Shown: positions 36,571-45,156, counted from the first letter of the stretch. The stretch: 64,000 nt of DNA from Parachlamydiales bacterium (GCA_041671045.1 JBAZCF010000010.1:1-64000), one strand, 5' to 3'. The notes: generated from the sequence alone by a model not told the origin. A program made the numbers and translations.

Positions 36571-37476
36571 ATGCATCTAAATTCAGAAAATATCACACGT
36601 TTCGCCCCTAGTCCAACAGGACATCTGCATCTTGGGCATATATTATCTATGGCTTTTGTTTATGGAATAGCCGAAAAACAAAATGCCAAGGTATTACTGC
36701 GTATTGAAGACCATGATAAAGAACGATGCAAAGAAGAATATGTGGAAAGTATCCTTAAGGACATTGAATGGCTAGGTTTACTCCCGAATAATTGGGATGA
36801 TATTCAAACTAAAGGAAAGGAACACCTTTATCGCCAGAGCTTTAGAACTGAAAGATATAAAAAAGCCTTAGCTGAGCTGAATCTTACTGGAGAAACCTAT
36901 CACTGTCATTGTTCGCGAGCAGAAATCCTTTCCCGTACGAACGCATTGTCATCTAAAAACGAAGAGCTATACTATGACGGGTTATGCAGAACAGAAAATT
37001 TTCAGTCAGGTCTAGTGCGCATGGTCATGCCTTCTAAAGAACTTGTCTTTATGGATGGAATCCAGGGGAAGTGTATTCAAAACCCCTCAATGCAATGCGG
37101 GGACATGCTTTTAGTCGATAGAATGCAGAATTACACCTATAACTTTGCTGTTGTAGTAGATGATATTTATGACAAAATAAATGTAATTATTAGAGGTGTT
37201 GACCTTTTATCCTGCACAGCACGTCAAAATTATTTAAGAGATAAACTAGGTTCCGTTGAGGTTCCCCTATTCTTCCATCATCCTTTGATTCTAGATTCCC
37301 AAGGTCAAAAGCTCAGCAAACGATTAAAATCTACAGGCATCGCTTCATTACGTGAAGCAGGGATGAAGCCCGCGGAAGTATTAGGTCTTGCCTTCCATCA
37401 AGCCGGGATAATAGAATCGATACAACCTATTGATAAGAGTAAATTATCCCCATTATGCCAAGTTGCGCTGCCATAG
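36571..37476 (+). CDS. gluQ: Glutamyl-queuosine tRNA(Asp) synthetase
   Basis: Attaches glutamate to queuosine-34 of tRNA(Asp), using the catalytic half of a GluRS. 301 residues, lacking the anticodon-binding domain. RFAPSPTGHLHLGHILS holds the HIGH-like motif, KLSKRLKSTG replaces KMSKS, and a zinc site is suggested by CHCSRAE and YYDGLC. No tRNA-guanine transglycosylase lies nearby. The stop overlaps the Nudix gene by 22 bp. Confidence 0.9.
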   Translation: MHLNSENITRFAPSPTGHLHLGHILSMAFVYGIAEKQNAKVLLRIEDHDKERCKEEYVESILKDIEWLGLLPNNWDDIQTKGKEHLYRQSFRTERYKKALAELNLTGETYHCHCSRAEILSRTNALSSKNEELYYDGLCRTENFQSGLVRMVMPSKELVFMDGIQGKCIQNPSMQCGDMLLVDRMQNYTYNFAVVVDDIYDKINVIIRGVDLLSCTARQNYLRDKLGSVEVPLFFHHPLILDSQGQKLSKRLKSTGIASLREAGMKPAEVLGLAFHQAGIIESIQPIDKSKLSPLCQVALP

Positions 37477-37958
37477 CAGTTGTTTTAACCTCCGATAGAA
37501 AGCAGGTCCTGCTTGTACAAAGACGCGATACACCTGTTTGGGTCCTTCCCGGTGGAGGAGTAGATGAAGGTGAAAATCCTTCCGACGCAGCAGTCAGAGA
37601 AACATTGGAAGAAGCAGGTGTTCATGTCTCAGTGGTGCGGCTTGCAGCAAAATATGCACCTTTAAACAAGATGGGAAAAGAGACTTATCTCTTTGAATGC
37701 ATACCCGTAAGCGGGATCGCCCGTCCAACAGAAGAGGCGCGTCAGGCAGCTTATTTCCCTGTAGATAAACTACCTTCGGCTTTCTTTTTTATTCATGGCT
37801 TTTGGTTGAGGGATACTCTGGAAAACCACGCTGAAACTCTATATAAACCTTTAGAAGGTGTGACGTACGCTCAATTCATAAAATTTTTCGTACGCCACCC
37901 ATGGGTAACTTTACGCTATGCTATTTCCCGTTTGGGACTGCCTTGGAATTCGCGCTGA
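37455..37958 (+). CDS. Nudix hydrolase
   Basis: 167 residues. Complete Nudix box GGGVDEGENPSDAAVRETLE then EAGV (about 31-56) fits GX5EX7REUXEEXGU. The N-terminus (AIAVVLTSDRKQVLLVQRRD) is the usual strand pair. The C-terminal part is aromatic (GVTYAQFIKFFVRHPWVTL) and not diagnostic, so the nucleotide substrate is open. It overlaps the 3' end of gluQ and, on the other side, the end of the convergent gene by 38 bp. Confidence 0.85.
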   Translation: MPSCAAIAVVLTSDRKQVLLVQRRDTPVWVLPGGGVDEGENPSDAAVRETLEEAGVHVSVVRLAAKYAPLNKMGKETYLFECIPVSGIARPTEEARQAAYFPVDKLPSAFFFIHGFWLRDTLENHAETLYKPLEGVTYAQFIKFFVRHPWVTLRYAISRLGLPWNSR

Positions 37959-38529
37959 CAGGAGTTTTAGCTGATTCATTCTTAGAATTTCCATTGGAAT
38001 GCACGCTGCCTTGTTCAGTTTTAGCTTTTTCCTCGTACTCTTTACGTTTTTCATCCCAGATCTTGAGGTTCTTTTTCTCCATGGCGCATTCGTACCCTTG
38101 GATATGGAACATCAGCTTGAATTTTTCCCATTCTTCCGCAAAATCACTGACTGATTTGAAATCCACAGTTTGTTTAATACAAACAATTTGAAAGAGTAAT
38201 TTATGAGCGCTAACAACTTTCTTCGGAGTTTCTTCCTCATCGGGCTTTATCTTTTGCATCAGAAAAAAAGTCGTAATCAAATTAGCTGTTTGGTCTGATA
38301 ACCTATCTTTCGTCATGATCCAACGAACGTATTCATTACGATTTTCCGGTGTCGTTGTCTTTGTGTCTTTTATCTTAGCGACAGCCTTCACCATAGTTTC
38401 AACATACTGATCGATCTGATCATAAACCATGTCGTCATGATAAATTCCGCAAGGCATTTGGCAATGCGCATGTAAACCGAAGCAGACAAAAAACGAAGCT
38501 ATAAAAAAACTTAGCACATTTTTTTTCAT
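37921..38529 (-). CDS. Hypothetical secreted protein
   Basis: 202 residues with a signal peptide (MKKNVLSFFIASFFVCFGLHA, cleavage near 22). The mature part has four Cys (CQMPCGIYHDDMVYDQID, IVCIKQ, GYECAMEKK), some possibly paired, and a charged helical C-terminus ending in an Asn/Ser/Lys-rich tail. The stretch CGIYHDDMVYDQIDQYVE resembles the start of nickel-type superoxide dismutases (CxxPCGIY), but the hook is downstream of a signal peptide and the enzyme length is exceeded, so this is only a hint. AGGGGG precedes the ATG. Confidence 0.65.
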   Translation of the reverse strand: MKKNVLSFFIASFFVCFGLHAHCQMPCGIYHDDMVYDQIDQYVETMVKAVAKIKDTKTTTPENRNEYVRWIMTKDRLSDQTANLITTFFLMQKIKPDEEETPKKVVSAHKLLFQIVCIKQTVDFKSVSDFAEEWEKFKLMFHIQGYECAMEKKNLKIWDEKRKEYEEKAKTEQGSVHSNGNSKNESAKTPVSANSKAVPNGK

Positions 38530-38599
38530 TGTAACCCCCTTGTTTTAAACGACTACACTACATATTCACTGCAGTTTTGACAAGTTTTTTGTTTTCTAA

Positions 38600-38627
38600 T
38601 TGTAAAATATTGTCTTTAAAATATAAT
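38600..38627 (+). promoter_or_regulatory. Probable housekeeping promoter of the collagen-like gene
   Basis: TTGTAA (38,600-38,605), a 16-bp spacer and a perfect -10 TATAAT (38,622-38,627), 37 bp before the ATG. The region is very AT-rich, so chance matches are possible. Confidence 0.45.
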
Positions 38628-38664
38628 CCAAAAAATATTTTAAACAACCTAGGAGTAGAGTTTT

Positions 38665-39837
38665 ATGATACTGCAAAATGCTGTAAAAAGAGTTGTATAC
38701 TTTCTAACGGCACTAGCTTTAACTCATTCTGCGTGGTTGCCCGTGAATGCCCTTCACGCTAATGCAACCATCTGCGAAAATGAAGTACCAGCTTGTACCG
38801 AAAATGTTGATTATGTCTATTATCCCGCGCCCACATACTATCCTACAGAAAATACCTGTTCTAGCAGCTGGTCTTGCGGCCCTCTGACTTATCTTCTAGT
38901 AGGTGTTTTAGCAGTTGCTGCAGGCGTTGGTCTATCCAGCGGATCCCACCATTCTAAGGGTGTAAAAAATGAAATTAATATGAACGTCGGCAGCGGCACT
39001 GCAAGCAGCGGCGACGGTGTGACTGGCACAACTGGCGGTTCCAATAACGGAACAACTGGCGGTGGCGGCGGCGGCGGCGGTGGCGATGGCGCTGCCGGTC
39101 CTCCAGGTCCTGCAGGTCCTCAAGGCGCAGCAGGTCCTACTGGAGCTGCCGGAGCCCAAGGTTCTCAAGGTATAGCAGGTCCTAGTGGTGCTCCTGGTGT
39201 TCAAGGCCCAGCAGGTGATCCTGGTGCTGCAGGTCCTACGGGTGCTGCAGGTCCTCCTGGATCAGCAGGCGCAACTGGTGCTGCAGGTCCTCCTGGATCA
39301 GCGGGTGCAACTGGTGCTGCAGGTGCTCCAGGCTCAATAGGCCCAACAGGCACTCAAGGTCCTCAAGGTATTGCTGGCCCTCAAGGCCCTATCGGTGCAC
39401 AAGGTCCTATAGGCGCACAAGGTCCTACTGGAGCTCCGGGTGTGCAAGGTCCTCCGGGAGTTTTAGAGTTCCCTACAGGTCCTGCATCGCTAACATTTAC
39501 GTTCACACCTAACTTAGTTGTGCCTTTATTAACCGGTTCATGGAGAGGTGTTATTGTCACTCCAGACCAGCAGATATTGACCACAACTGTGTTCGATTTA
39601 TCGATCTTAGGTGCACCGCAGGCCATCACTATCCCTGCGCCTGCAGTGATTGGAACGTATGAGATTGTATTCCTAGTAGAGTCCCCTATATCCTTATTGG
39701 GTTCAACATTAGGAACTGCCACTGTAACTAACAGCGTCAACGGCGATTCGCAGACATTCCTGCCGATCACTGCGTTGACAACTGAAGGTGCTCAGGTTAC
39801 TTTCGAATATTCCTATGGACCTACAATAGTAAACTAG
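38665..39837 (+). CDS. Collagen-like surface protein
   Basis: 390 residues. A signal-like start (about 1-30), a Cys/Tyr-rich stretch, and a membrane-like segment (LTYLLVGVLAVAAGVGLSS, about 74-92) are followed by a Gly/Ser/Thr linker and nine consecutive Gly. From about 143 to 265 there are roughly 40 uninterrupted Gly-X-Y triplets rich in GPxGxx, with Pro, Ala, Gln and Thr at X/Y. The last ~125 residues are beta-rich (GPASLTFTFTPNLVVPLL), probably a trimerising head as in BclA-like proteins. AGGAG precedes the ATG. Such triple-helical stalks are common in adhesins. Repeats make the length prone to change. Confidence 0.88.
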   Translation: MILQNAVKRVVYFLTALALTHSAWLPVNALHANATICENEVPACTENVDYVYYPAPTYYPTENTCSSSWSCGPLTYLLVGVLAVAAGVGLSSGSHHSKGVKNEINMNVGSGTASSGDGVTGTTGGSNNGTTGGGGGGGGGDGAAGPPGPAGPQGAAGPTGAAGAQGSQGIAGPSGAPGVQGPAGDPGAAGPTGAAGPPGSAGATGAAGPPGSAGATGAAGAPGSIGPTGTQGPQGIAGPQGPIGAQGPIGAQGPTGAPGVQGPPGVLEFPTGPASLTFTFTPNLVVPLLTGSWRGVIVTPDQQILTTTVFDLSILGAPQAITIPAPAVIGTYEIVFLVESPISLLGSTLGTATVTNSVNGDSQTFLPITALTTEGAQVTFEYSYGPTIVN

Positions 39838-39924
39838 CAGCTTTTTGGAGTGCACGTGAAGACGTGTGCTCCAAAATCTTTTCAAGTAGTGATCATTCTG
39901 CTATCTTTCCAGATAAAAGTTATC

Positions 39925-40221
39925 ATGCATTATATAAGAGCAGCGTTAGCATACAGTTGGGTGTGGATTAGTACACTGACCATTGCGGTAGTCTATTGGT
40001 ATGGGCATTTGCGTCTGGTAGAGGAAAAGCATGTGTACATTCAGCGTTATGAAATGCTACAAACACAGATAGCTGAAGTCAGGCAAAGGCAAAAAAAGTT
40101 AAATTTACTTATTCAACATCAGGATAATCCTCAGTTGATAGAATGGACATTGATAAACTATTTAGGATTAATCCCAGAAGGTACGACAAAGGTGCTTATT
40201 ACTAAAGAGACTGATAAGTAG
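39925..40221 (+). CDS. Small membrane protein with coiled coil, FtsB/FtsL-like
   Basis: 98 residues from the ATG at 39,925; a GTG at 39,850 would add 25 residues. One membrane helix (ALAYSWVWISTLTIAVVYWY) precedes a coiled coil (RYEMLQTQIAEVRQRQKKLNLL), then a short soluble end with WTLINYLGLIPEGTTKV. This bitopic topology matches FtsB/FtsL/DivIC-type septum proteins, which are poorly conserved in sequence. It runs without a gap into the CBS-domain gene. Confidence 0.6.
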   Translation: MHYIRAALAYSWVWISTLTIAVVYWYGHLRLVEEKHVYIQRYEMLQTQIAEVRQRQKKLNLLIQHQDNPQLIEWTLINYLGLIPEGTTKVLITKETDK

Positions 40222-41481
40222 ATGGAAACGCTTACGTTTGTATTATTGCTCCTCCTTCTTACTTTAGCTTCAGCATACTTTTCCGGATCAGAAGTTGCGC
40301 TTTTTTCATTACCCGAGTTAAAAGTTCACACCTTCTCCCAATCCACGGATAGCCGCCAACGCAGGGTAGCGGAGCTTTTGAATTCCCCCCGTGATTTGCT
40401 AGTGACGATATTCATATTGAATACCTTGGTCAATATCCTTATTCAGAACATTGCTTCACACATCTTCCGTTTTACTCCCGGCTGGACTTTTAAAGTGGGA
40501 TTTCCTTTAGTGTTAACATTGTTGTTAGGCGAGATTATCCCTAAGTATGTCTCGTTACACTATAACATTACTATTGCCCAGGCAGTTGCCCCTTCCATCA
40601 ATTTTCTGCAAAACTTGCTATCCCCTGTACGCCGTTGGACTATAGCCATCACATCACCCATTTCTAGGCTTCTATTTTTCTTTTTACGCAAAGAGCCCGG
40701 CATCACCAAAGAAGAAGTAGAGCATGCCTTAAAAACAGCACATCAGCAAAAAATTTTGACCGATCAAGAAATTGAGCTTGTGCAAGGGTATGTTGATCTC
40801 CTCGATGCAGACATTTCAGATATTATGCGACCTAAAGATGAGATACTCTATTATGATATCCATACTCCTCTTTCCAAGTTGACCCATCTTTTCGCGGACG
40901 AAAAATGCACCCGTATTCCCGTATGTGATAAGTATCTGGACAACATCTTAGGCATATTGAGCGCTAATGCATATTTTGTTGGCCAAACGAAATTCCATGA
41001 AGGGAAAGATATTGTTAAAGTCTTGCAGAAGCCCATTTTCATACCTGAGCAGACACCTGCAAGGTTACTGATCAAAAGGTTTTTTAGAGAGAATGAGCAG
41101 TTTTCCTTAGTTGTCGATGAGTACGGCAATCTTACAGGCTTGATCACATTAGAGGACCTTGCAGAAGTAGTCATCGGCAGCGTGACAGATTCACGTGATC
41201 AAAAGGCTTTGTATTCAAAAGCCGGAAAAAATGAAATTATTGCTAGTGGTAGGCTTGAATTGGATGAGTTGAATGAAATTTTTGATACTGACCTTGAAAG
41301 CGATAATGTTGTAACTGTGGGTGGGTGGCTTATCGAACAGTTAGATGGCTTTCCGGCTCCCGGAACAAAATATGAGAAAGATGGTTTGCTTTTTCAAGTC
41401 ATTGCAGTCTTACCCCGCAAAATAGAGAGGGTTCTTATCCAGAAGAAAAATTCACCGCAAAAACCTAAAGGATCTAAATAA
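40222..41481 (+). CDS. CNNM/CBS-domain membrane protein (TlyC/CorC family), first copy
   Basis: 419 residues: a DUF21/CNNM membrane region (four helices, 1-135, with LTLASAYFSGSEVALFSL), a pair of CBS domains (about 195-320; DIMRPKDEILYYD, VVDEYGNLTGLITLEDL), and a C-terminal CorC_HlyC domain (about 335-410; ASGRLELDELNEIF). The family handles Mg2+ or Co2+ efflux; 'hemolysin' names are historical. The start codon follows the stop of the upstream gene directly and the end overlaps the second copy (TAATG). The pair matches the order CT256-CT257 of C. trachomatis. Confidence 0.9.
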   Translation: METLTFVLLLLLLTLASAYFSGSEVALFSLPELKVHTFSQSTDSRQRRVAELLNSPRDLLVTIFILNTLVNILIQNIASHIFRFTPGWTFKVGFPLVLTLLLGEIIPKYVSLHYNITIAQAVAPSINFLQNLLSPVRRWTIAITSPISRLLFFFLRKEPGITKEEVEHALKTAHQQKILTDQEIELVQGYVDLLDADISDIMRPKDEILYYDIHTPLSKLTHLFADEKCTRIPVCDKYLDNILGILSANAYFVGQTKFHEGKDIVKVLQKPIFIPEQTPARLLIKRFFRENEQFSLVVDEYGNLTGLITLEDLAEVVIGSVTDSRDQKALYSKAGKNEIIASGRLELDELNEIFDTDLESDNVVTVGGWLIEQLDGFPAPGTKYEKDGLLFQVIAVLPRKIERVLIQKKNSPQKPKGSK

Positions 41482-42719
41482 TGGACTCTGCAGTGGGGTG
41501 GATGATCTTTAACCTATTCACGGTTTTAGCCTTAGCGTTTTATTCTATGGTCGAAATGGCCTGTGTATCCGTCAACAAAGCCCGTTTGCAATTCTATGCC
41601 ATCAATGGAAGCTGGCGTGCTCAGCTTTTGCAGAAGCTCTTAAATAATCCATCTTGGCTCTTTAGCACGACGCTTATCGGAGTGAATGTCGCTACTTTCG
41701 TAGGATCTGAATGCGCGCGCGAATTCTACTCTAGCTTAGGCCTGGATCCGGACCTTGCACCCTTAACACAAGTGATCCTTGTTGTCGTCATTGGCGAGCT
41801 AGCCCCCATGTTTGCGGCCCGTAAATTTTCCGAGCATGTGGCTCTTTTAGGAGCACCGCTACTTTACCTTTCGGCTAAAATATTATTTCCCATCACATGG
41901 TCGATTGAGTTCCTTACCAATTTTGTAGATAAGCTCTTGGGAAGCAAATCCCATTCACATGAATTGCTTATGGGAAAAGACGAGCTTCTGAAAATGGTTG
42001 AAGGGCAGGAAGTTGCCCCCTCGGAAGGATCCGACTCACATGAACTGAATAACGTGGCTTCAGCTCTATTTAATTTGCATACATTTTCGGCCAAAGACCT
42101 TATGCAGCCTTTGCAGCCTGCTAACATGCTTCCCTCAGATGCAACAATCACGCAGCTTAGGAATTTTCTTCGCAAGAGTCCCCAAAATTACTTCCCCATC
42201 TACCACCGTCGTCCTAATAACATTGTAGGGATACTTCATGCCCGCGACGTGGTGCGCGCTCCAGAAAACCATCGTGTTTCACAGTATGCGCAGCCTCCGT
42301 GGTTCATCACCTTAAATACCTCTATAGGGGATATCATCCAGCAGTTTAGAAGAAACAATCAGAGGATTGCATTCATCCTTGGCGAGGGTGGTAAAACCGT
42401 GGGGTATCTAACATTTTCAGCTCTTATTCAGCATGCCTTCGGGGGACAACGTCAAGTCAAAAATGTCAAGCAGTATAAGCAAGCATTCCTTCTTCACGAG
42501 AAAACTTTGGACGGCTCTATCACCGTTAAAGAGTTTAAAAATCGCTATGGAATCTCATTAGATGAAGATGAAACGTTAACGCTAGAGCAGCTAATAATCC
42601 AAGAAGTAGGGCAACATCCGAATGTAAGTGACAGCGTCATCATCGGCCCCTATAAACTTACGGTGAAATCTACGACTCTACTGGGTGTTAGAACGATTGC
42701 TATATCCAGCATCATTTAG
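41481..42719 (+). CDS. CNNM/CBS-domain membrane protein (TlyC family), second copy
   Basis: 412 residues, the same plan as its neighbour: DUF21 helices with LALAFYSMVEMACVSVNKAR, CBS pair (SAKDLMQPLQPANMLPSD, NNIVGILHARDVV), and a C-terminal domain (LDGSITVKEFKNRYGISLDED). It is diverged from the first copy, so the two probably form a heteromer or have separate substrates. Coupled by a one-base overlap. It ends 13 bp from the convergent desulfurase gene. Confidence 0.87.
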   Translation: MDSAVGWMIFNLFTVLALAFYSMVEMACVSVNKARLQFYAINGSWRAQLLQKLLNNPSWLFSTTLIGVNVATFVGSECAREFYSSLGLDPDLAPLTQVILVVVIGELAPMFAARKFSEHVALLGAPLLYLSAKILFPITWSIEFLTNFVDKLLGSKSHSHELLMGKDELLKMVEGQEVAPSEGSDSHELNNVASALFNLHTFSAKDLMQPLQPANMLPSDATITQLRNFLRKSPQNYFPIYHRRPNNIVGILHARDVVRAPENHRVSQYAQPPWFITLNTSIGDIIQQFRRNNQRIAFILGEGGKTVGYLTFSALIQHAFGGQRQVKNVKQYKQAFLLHEKTLDGSITVKEFKNRYGISLDEDETLTLEQLIIQEVGQHPNVSDSVIIGPYKLTVKSTTLLGVRTIAISSII

Positions 42720-42732
42720 GGTAATGTTCATG

Positions 42733-43866
42733 CTAAATCTTGCGGGCTCTGTTCACCTGTGCAATGATAATTTCACATGCCTGATGAATTTCAAGCTCTG
42801 TGGTCATTCTTGAAAGTGAAAACCTAATGGAGGACAATACCCTTGAACGGTCGTAACCCATATTTAATAGGATTCTTGAGGGTTCTAATGTGCCAGCACT
42901 GCAAGCTGACCCCATACTAGCAGCAATGCCTTGCTGGTCTAGTTGGTAAAGCAGCGATTCCCCGTCTACACCCATAAAGGCAAGATTGGAAGTATTGCAC
43001 AAACGTAGGCCTTCCCCATTAACCAGGACATTCTTTAGATTTGTCTGAATCTGTAATTCGAATTTATCTCTAAGGGTTCTCATACGTAAGCAAGCAGTTT
43101 CAAAATCACCTTCTATACATTCCACAGCTTTAGACACTGCTACAATACCGGCCATATTTTCTGTACCAGCACGCCGCCCTTGTTGTTGATGTCCACCTTT
43201 TAAAAGGGATTCTAACTTGATTCCAGGTGTTACGACTGCTATGCCAATGCCTGCAGGAGCGAAAATCTTATGCCCGCTGAAACTCCACATTATTTTACCC
43301 GACAGCTGAGGCACCGGCAGTTTGCCAAGCCATGCCACACCATCAAAGAACACAGGGATGTTATGTTTCTCAGCTATAGCAGCTATGGAAGAAATGTCTG
43401 TGATCACCCCCGTTTCATTGTTTGCGGCAATAACAGAGATAAGCTTTGTGGAAGGCTTGATGGCAGCTTCGATCTGAGCCGGGGTGATTGCGCCGAATGT
43501 TCCTACGGAAAGCTTCTCCACATCCCATCCCTTGCAGGATAAGTAGTTTAAAGTTCCGTCTACGGCAGCATGCTCAACGTTTGTTGACAGGATATGCCCT
43601 TTTTCTTGATTCGCACAAAACCCTCTCAGGCAATGGTTGATCGCTTCCGTTCCACCTGAAGTAAATATGATAGAGGATGGTTTGCATTTTATGAAGGACC
43701 CTAGCTTTCTTTGAGCTTCTAAGAATAAGCCTTTGGCTTGTTGTCCAGCAGAATGTACACTGGAAGGATTTCCTGCGCCGGACGATAAGTAGGCTGCGAC
43801 GGCTTCAATAACTTGAGGATCGCAAAATGTTGTCGAATTGTTATCTAAATAAATCTTATCTTTCAT
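42733..43866 (-). CDS. NifS/IscS-like cysteine desulfurase
   Basis: PLP enzyme that takes sulfur from cysteine. 377 residues. Seen: YLDNNSTT, STNVEHAAVDGTL with the stacking His, NNETGVITD, the PLP lysine in SFSGHKIFAPAG (about 198), AGTENMAG, and the catalytic Cys loop GSACSAGTLEPS (about 320). In IscS the sequence around the PLP Asp reads DxxQ; here DGVAWLGK has Ala in the Gln position, a change in the cofactor pocket. No IscU or other Fe-S scaffold is adjacent. It overlaps the PP2C gene by 11 bp, as in the chlamydial CT258-CT259 arrangement. Confidence 0.88.
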   Translation of the reverse strand: MKDKIYLDNNSTTFCDPQVIEAVAAYLSSGAGNPSSVHSAGQQAKGLFLEAQRKLGSFIKCKPSSIIFTSGGTEAINHCLRGFCANQEKGHILSTNVEHAAVDGTLNYLSCKGWDVEKLSVGTFGAITPAQIEAAIKPSTKLISVIAANNETGVITDISSIAAIAEKHNIPVFFDGVAWLGKLPVPQLSGKIMWSFSGHKIFAPAGIGIAVVTPGIKLESLLKGGHQQQGRRAGTENMAGIVAVSKAVECIEGDFETACLRMRTLRDKFELQIQTNLKNVLVNGEGLRLCNTSNLAFMGVDGESLLYQLDQQGIAASMGSACSAGTLEPSRILLNMGYDRSRVLSSIRFSLSRMTTELEIHQACEIIIAQVNRARKI

Positions 43867-44641
43867 CTTCCTTTTGTACAGCCAACATCACCACTGTGAT
43901 GTTATCGTATCCTCCGTGCGAAATAGCCTCATTAATCAACTGTTCAACCCCTTCCTCTGGGGTTTTCATATGGGCAATAATCTGTGCAATCGATTCGTCA
44001 GTCAGCATATCGGTTAACCCGTCGGTACACATAAGATAGAAGTCCCCTTCCTGAATATCTGCAGAATGGACATTCGGTTCTACGCTAGGCTCTGCTCCAA
44101 TCGCTTTCGTGATGATATTCTTGTATAGGAAGTCGGAAGATTGGTATTCGGCAAGCTGGCCTTGGTCTAATAGCTCGCGCAGTAGCGAGTCATCGCGTGT
44201 TAACTGTTCTAAAGCTCCGTCGCGGAATCTGTAGATGCGGCTATCGCCCACGTTACCGTAGATGATACCATTTTCATTGATGTAGATGCAACAAAGCGTC
44301 GTTCCCATCCCCTTTAAATCGGGATTATTTTTTCCCATTTTATAGACGTGGTAGTTGGCAAGCTCTATCCCATGACGCAGTTCGCGCCGTATGCCGGACA
44401 TACTGGAGCCATACTGGTGCTTCTTCTCTTCTATGACGCGACAGAGGGTTCTTACGGCTTCTCTCGCAGCAACTTCTCCAGCTTGGTGGCCGCCCATACC
44501 ATCGGCGACGACATAAAAGCGAGAACTTGAGACGATTTCCCAAACATCTTCGTTATTCTGTCGGACTAGTCCTTTGTGGCTCATGCCACAGGCCTTGATT
44601 TTATACGGCATCAGATACACTGCCATAGTTGCCTGATTCAA
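43856..44641 (-). CDS. PP2C-family serine/threonine phosphatase
   Basis: 261 residues. PPM/PP2C metal-binding motifs are complete: RQNNEDVWE (about 28), VADGMGGHQAGE (about 45), GMGTTLCC, VGDSRIYRF, LMCTDGLTDML and GGYDNITVVML. Reverses phosphorylation by Hanks-type kinases such as PknD in chlamydiae. The corresponding kinase is not in this window. It is the first gene of a short operon with the desulfurase. Confidence 0.93.
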   Translation of the reverse strand: MNQATMAVYLMPYKIKACGMSHKGLVRQNNEDVWEIVSSSRFYVVADGMGGHQAGEVAAREAVRTLCRVIEEKKHQYGSSMSGIRRELRHGIELANYHVYKMGKNNPDLKGMGTTLCCIYINENGIIYGNVGDSRIYRFRDGALEQLTRDDSLLRELLDQGQLAEYQSSDFLYKNIITKAIGAEPSVEPNVHSADIQEGDFYLMCTDGLTDMLTDESIAQIIAHMKTPEEGVEQLINEAISHGGYDNITVVMLAVQKEDER

Positions 44642-44791
44642 TAATCTTTACAAAAGCTTAACATACCAAAAGATTCCTTGCTAGAGTAAAGCTTTCTGAA
44701 AACAGTGCGTTTACGCCGTAGATTTAATTAACCTTAAATTACTATTAAATAGAGACTTAGACAACCTTCCTTATGTAAGAAATGAATTCCA

Positions 44792-44821
44792 TTTACGTAA
44801 ATTCCCTAGGGAAGCTATAGT
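44792..44821 (+). promoter_or_regulatory. Probable promoter of tRNA-Asn
   Basis: TTTACG, an 18-bp spacer and TATAGT (44,816-44,821) end 17 bp before the tRNA. The spacer holds a TTCCCTAGGGAA palindrome. Confidence 0.45.
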
Positions 44822-44838
44822 AGCGCTATGTTATTCAT

Positions 44839-44910
44839 TCCGGAATAGCTCAGCGGTAGAGCAGCGGACTGTTAATCCGTTGGTCGTAGGTTCGAATCCT
44901 ACTTCCGGAG
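44839..44910 (+). tRNA. tRNA-Asn (anticodon GUU)
   Basis: 72 nt folding into a full cloverleaf: 7-bp acceptor stem TCCGGAA/TTCCGGA, D arm with GCTC/GAGC, anticodon loop CTGTTAA (GUU), and T arm GTAGG-TTCGAAT-CCTAC, with discriminator G. CCA is not encoded. The gene is the anchor of the genomic island that follows: the sequence from its 3' end onwards is repeated downstream. Confidence 0.97.
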
Positions 44911-44951
44911 ACTTTGAGATATAGGCAGTTACAGCGAGAGCAGTAACTGCC
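44907..44951 (+). repeat. att-like direct repeat, copy 1 (attB-like, at the tRNA 3' end)
   Basis: 45 bp starting with the last four bases of the tRNA (GGAG), then ACTTTGAGATATAGG and the terminator hairpin. Copy 3 at 56,890-56,934 is identical except for one base (A/T at position 5). Copy 2 at 45,989 is more diverged. Confidence 0.85.
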
Positions 44952-44960
44952 TTTTTTTTT
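44924..44960 (+). terminator. Rho-independent terminator of tRNA-Asn
   Basis: Nine-base-pair stem GGCAGTTAC/GTAACTGCC with a 10-nt loop followed by nine T. The same hairpin occurs at 46,007-46,041 and 56,907-56,942 as part of the att repeats. Confidence 0.9.
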
Positions 44961-45054
44961 GATGTGATTTCATGGACTTCACATGTGTCCCCATTCATTC
45001 GCTCGATTACTAGCAAATCTATGAATATAGACAATCGCGGTAGCGATGGTAAGT

Positions 45055-45105
45055 GTTAGCCTCGCGTGAAACAGAAGGCCGTCAGGCCTGGCGTGGAACG
45101 TGGGG
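45055..45105 (+). repeat. REP-like palindromic terminal repeat, left, RAYT copy A
   Basis: 51-bp element starting GTTAGCCTCGCGTGAAACAG with internal GGCC-GTCA-GGCC. It is the inverted partner of 45,657-45,707 with about five mismatches. A second small palindrome (ATCGC-GGTA-GCGAT) lies just outside at 45,034-45,047. Confidence 0.85.
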
Positions 45106-45156
45106 ATTGAGACAGTCAAATAAAATTTGCTGCGGAAGCAGTATAACAAGAAAACC

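Noticed and set aside
38932..39204. Cys/Thr-rich minus-strand frame opposite the collagen-like gene
   Set aside because: A low-complexity shadow of the Gly-X-Y codons.
44831..45034. Minus-strand frame ending in EVGFEPTTNGLTVRCSTAEL
   Set aside because: It is the antisense translation of tRNA-Asn, a known annotation artefact; it is useful only as a sign of what an integrated recombinase could read into.
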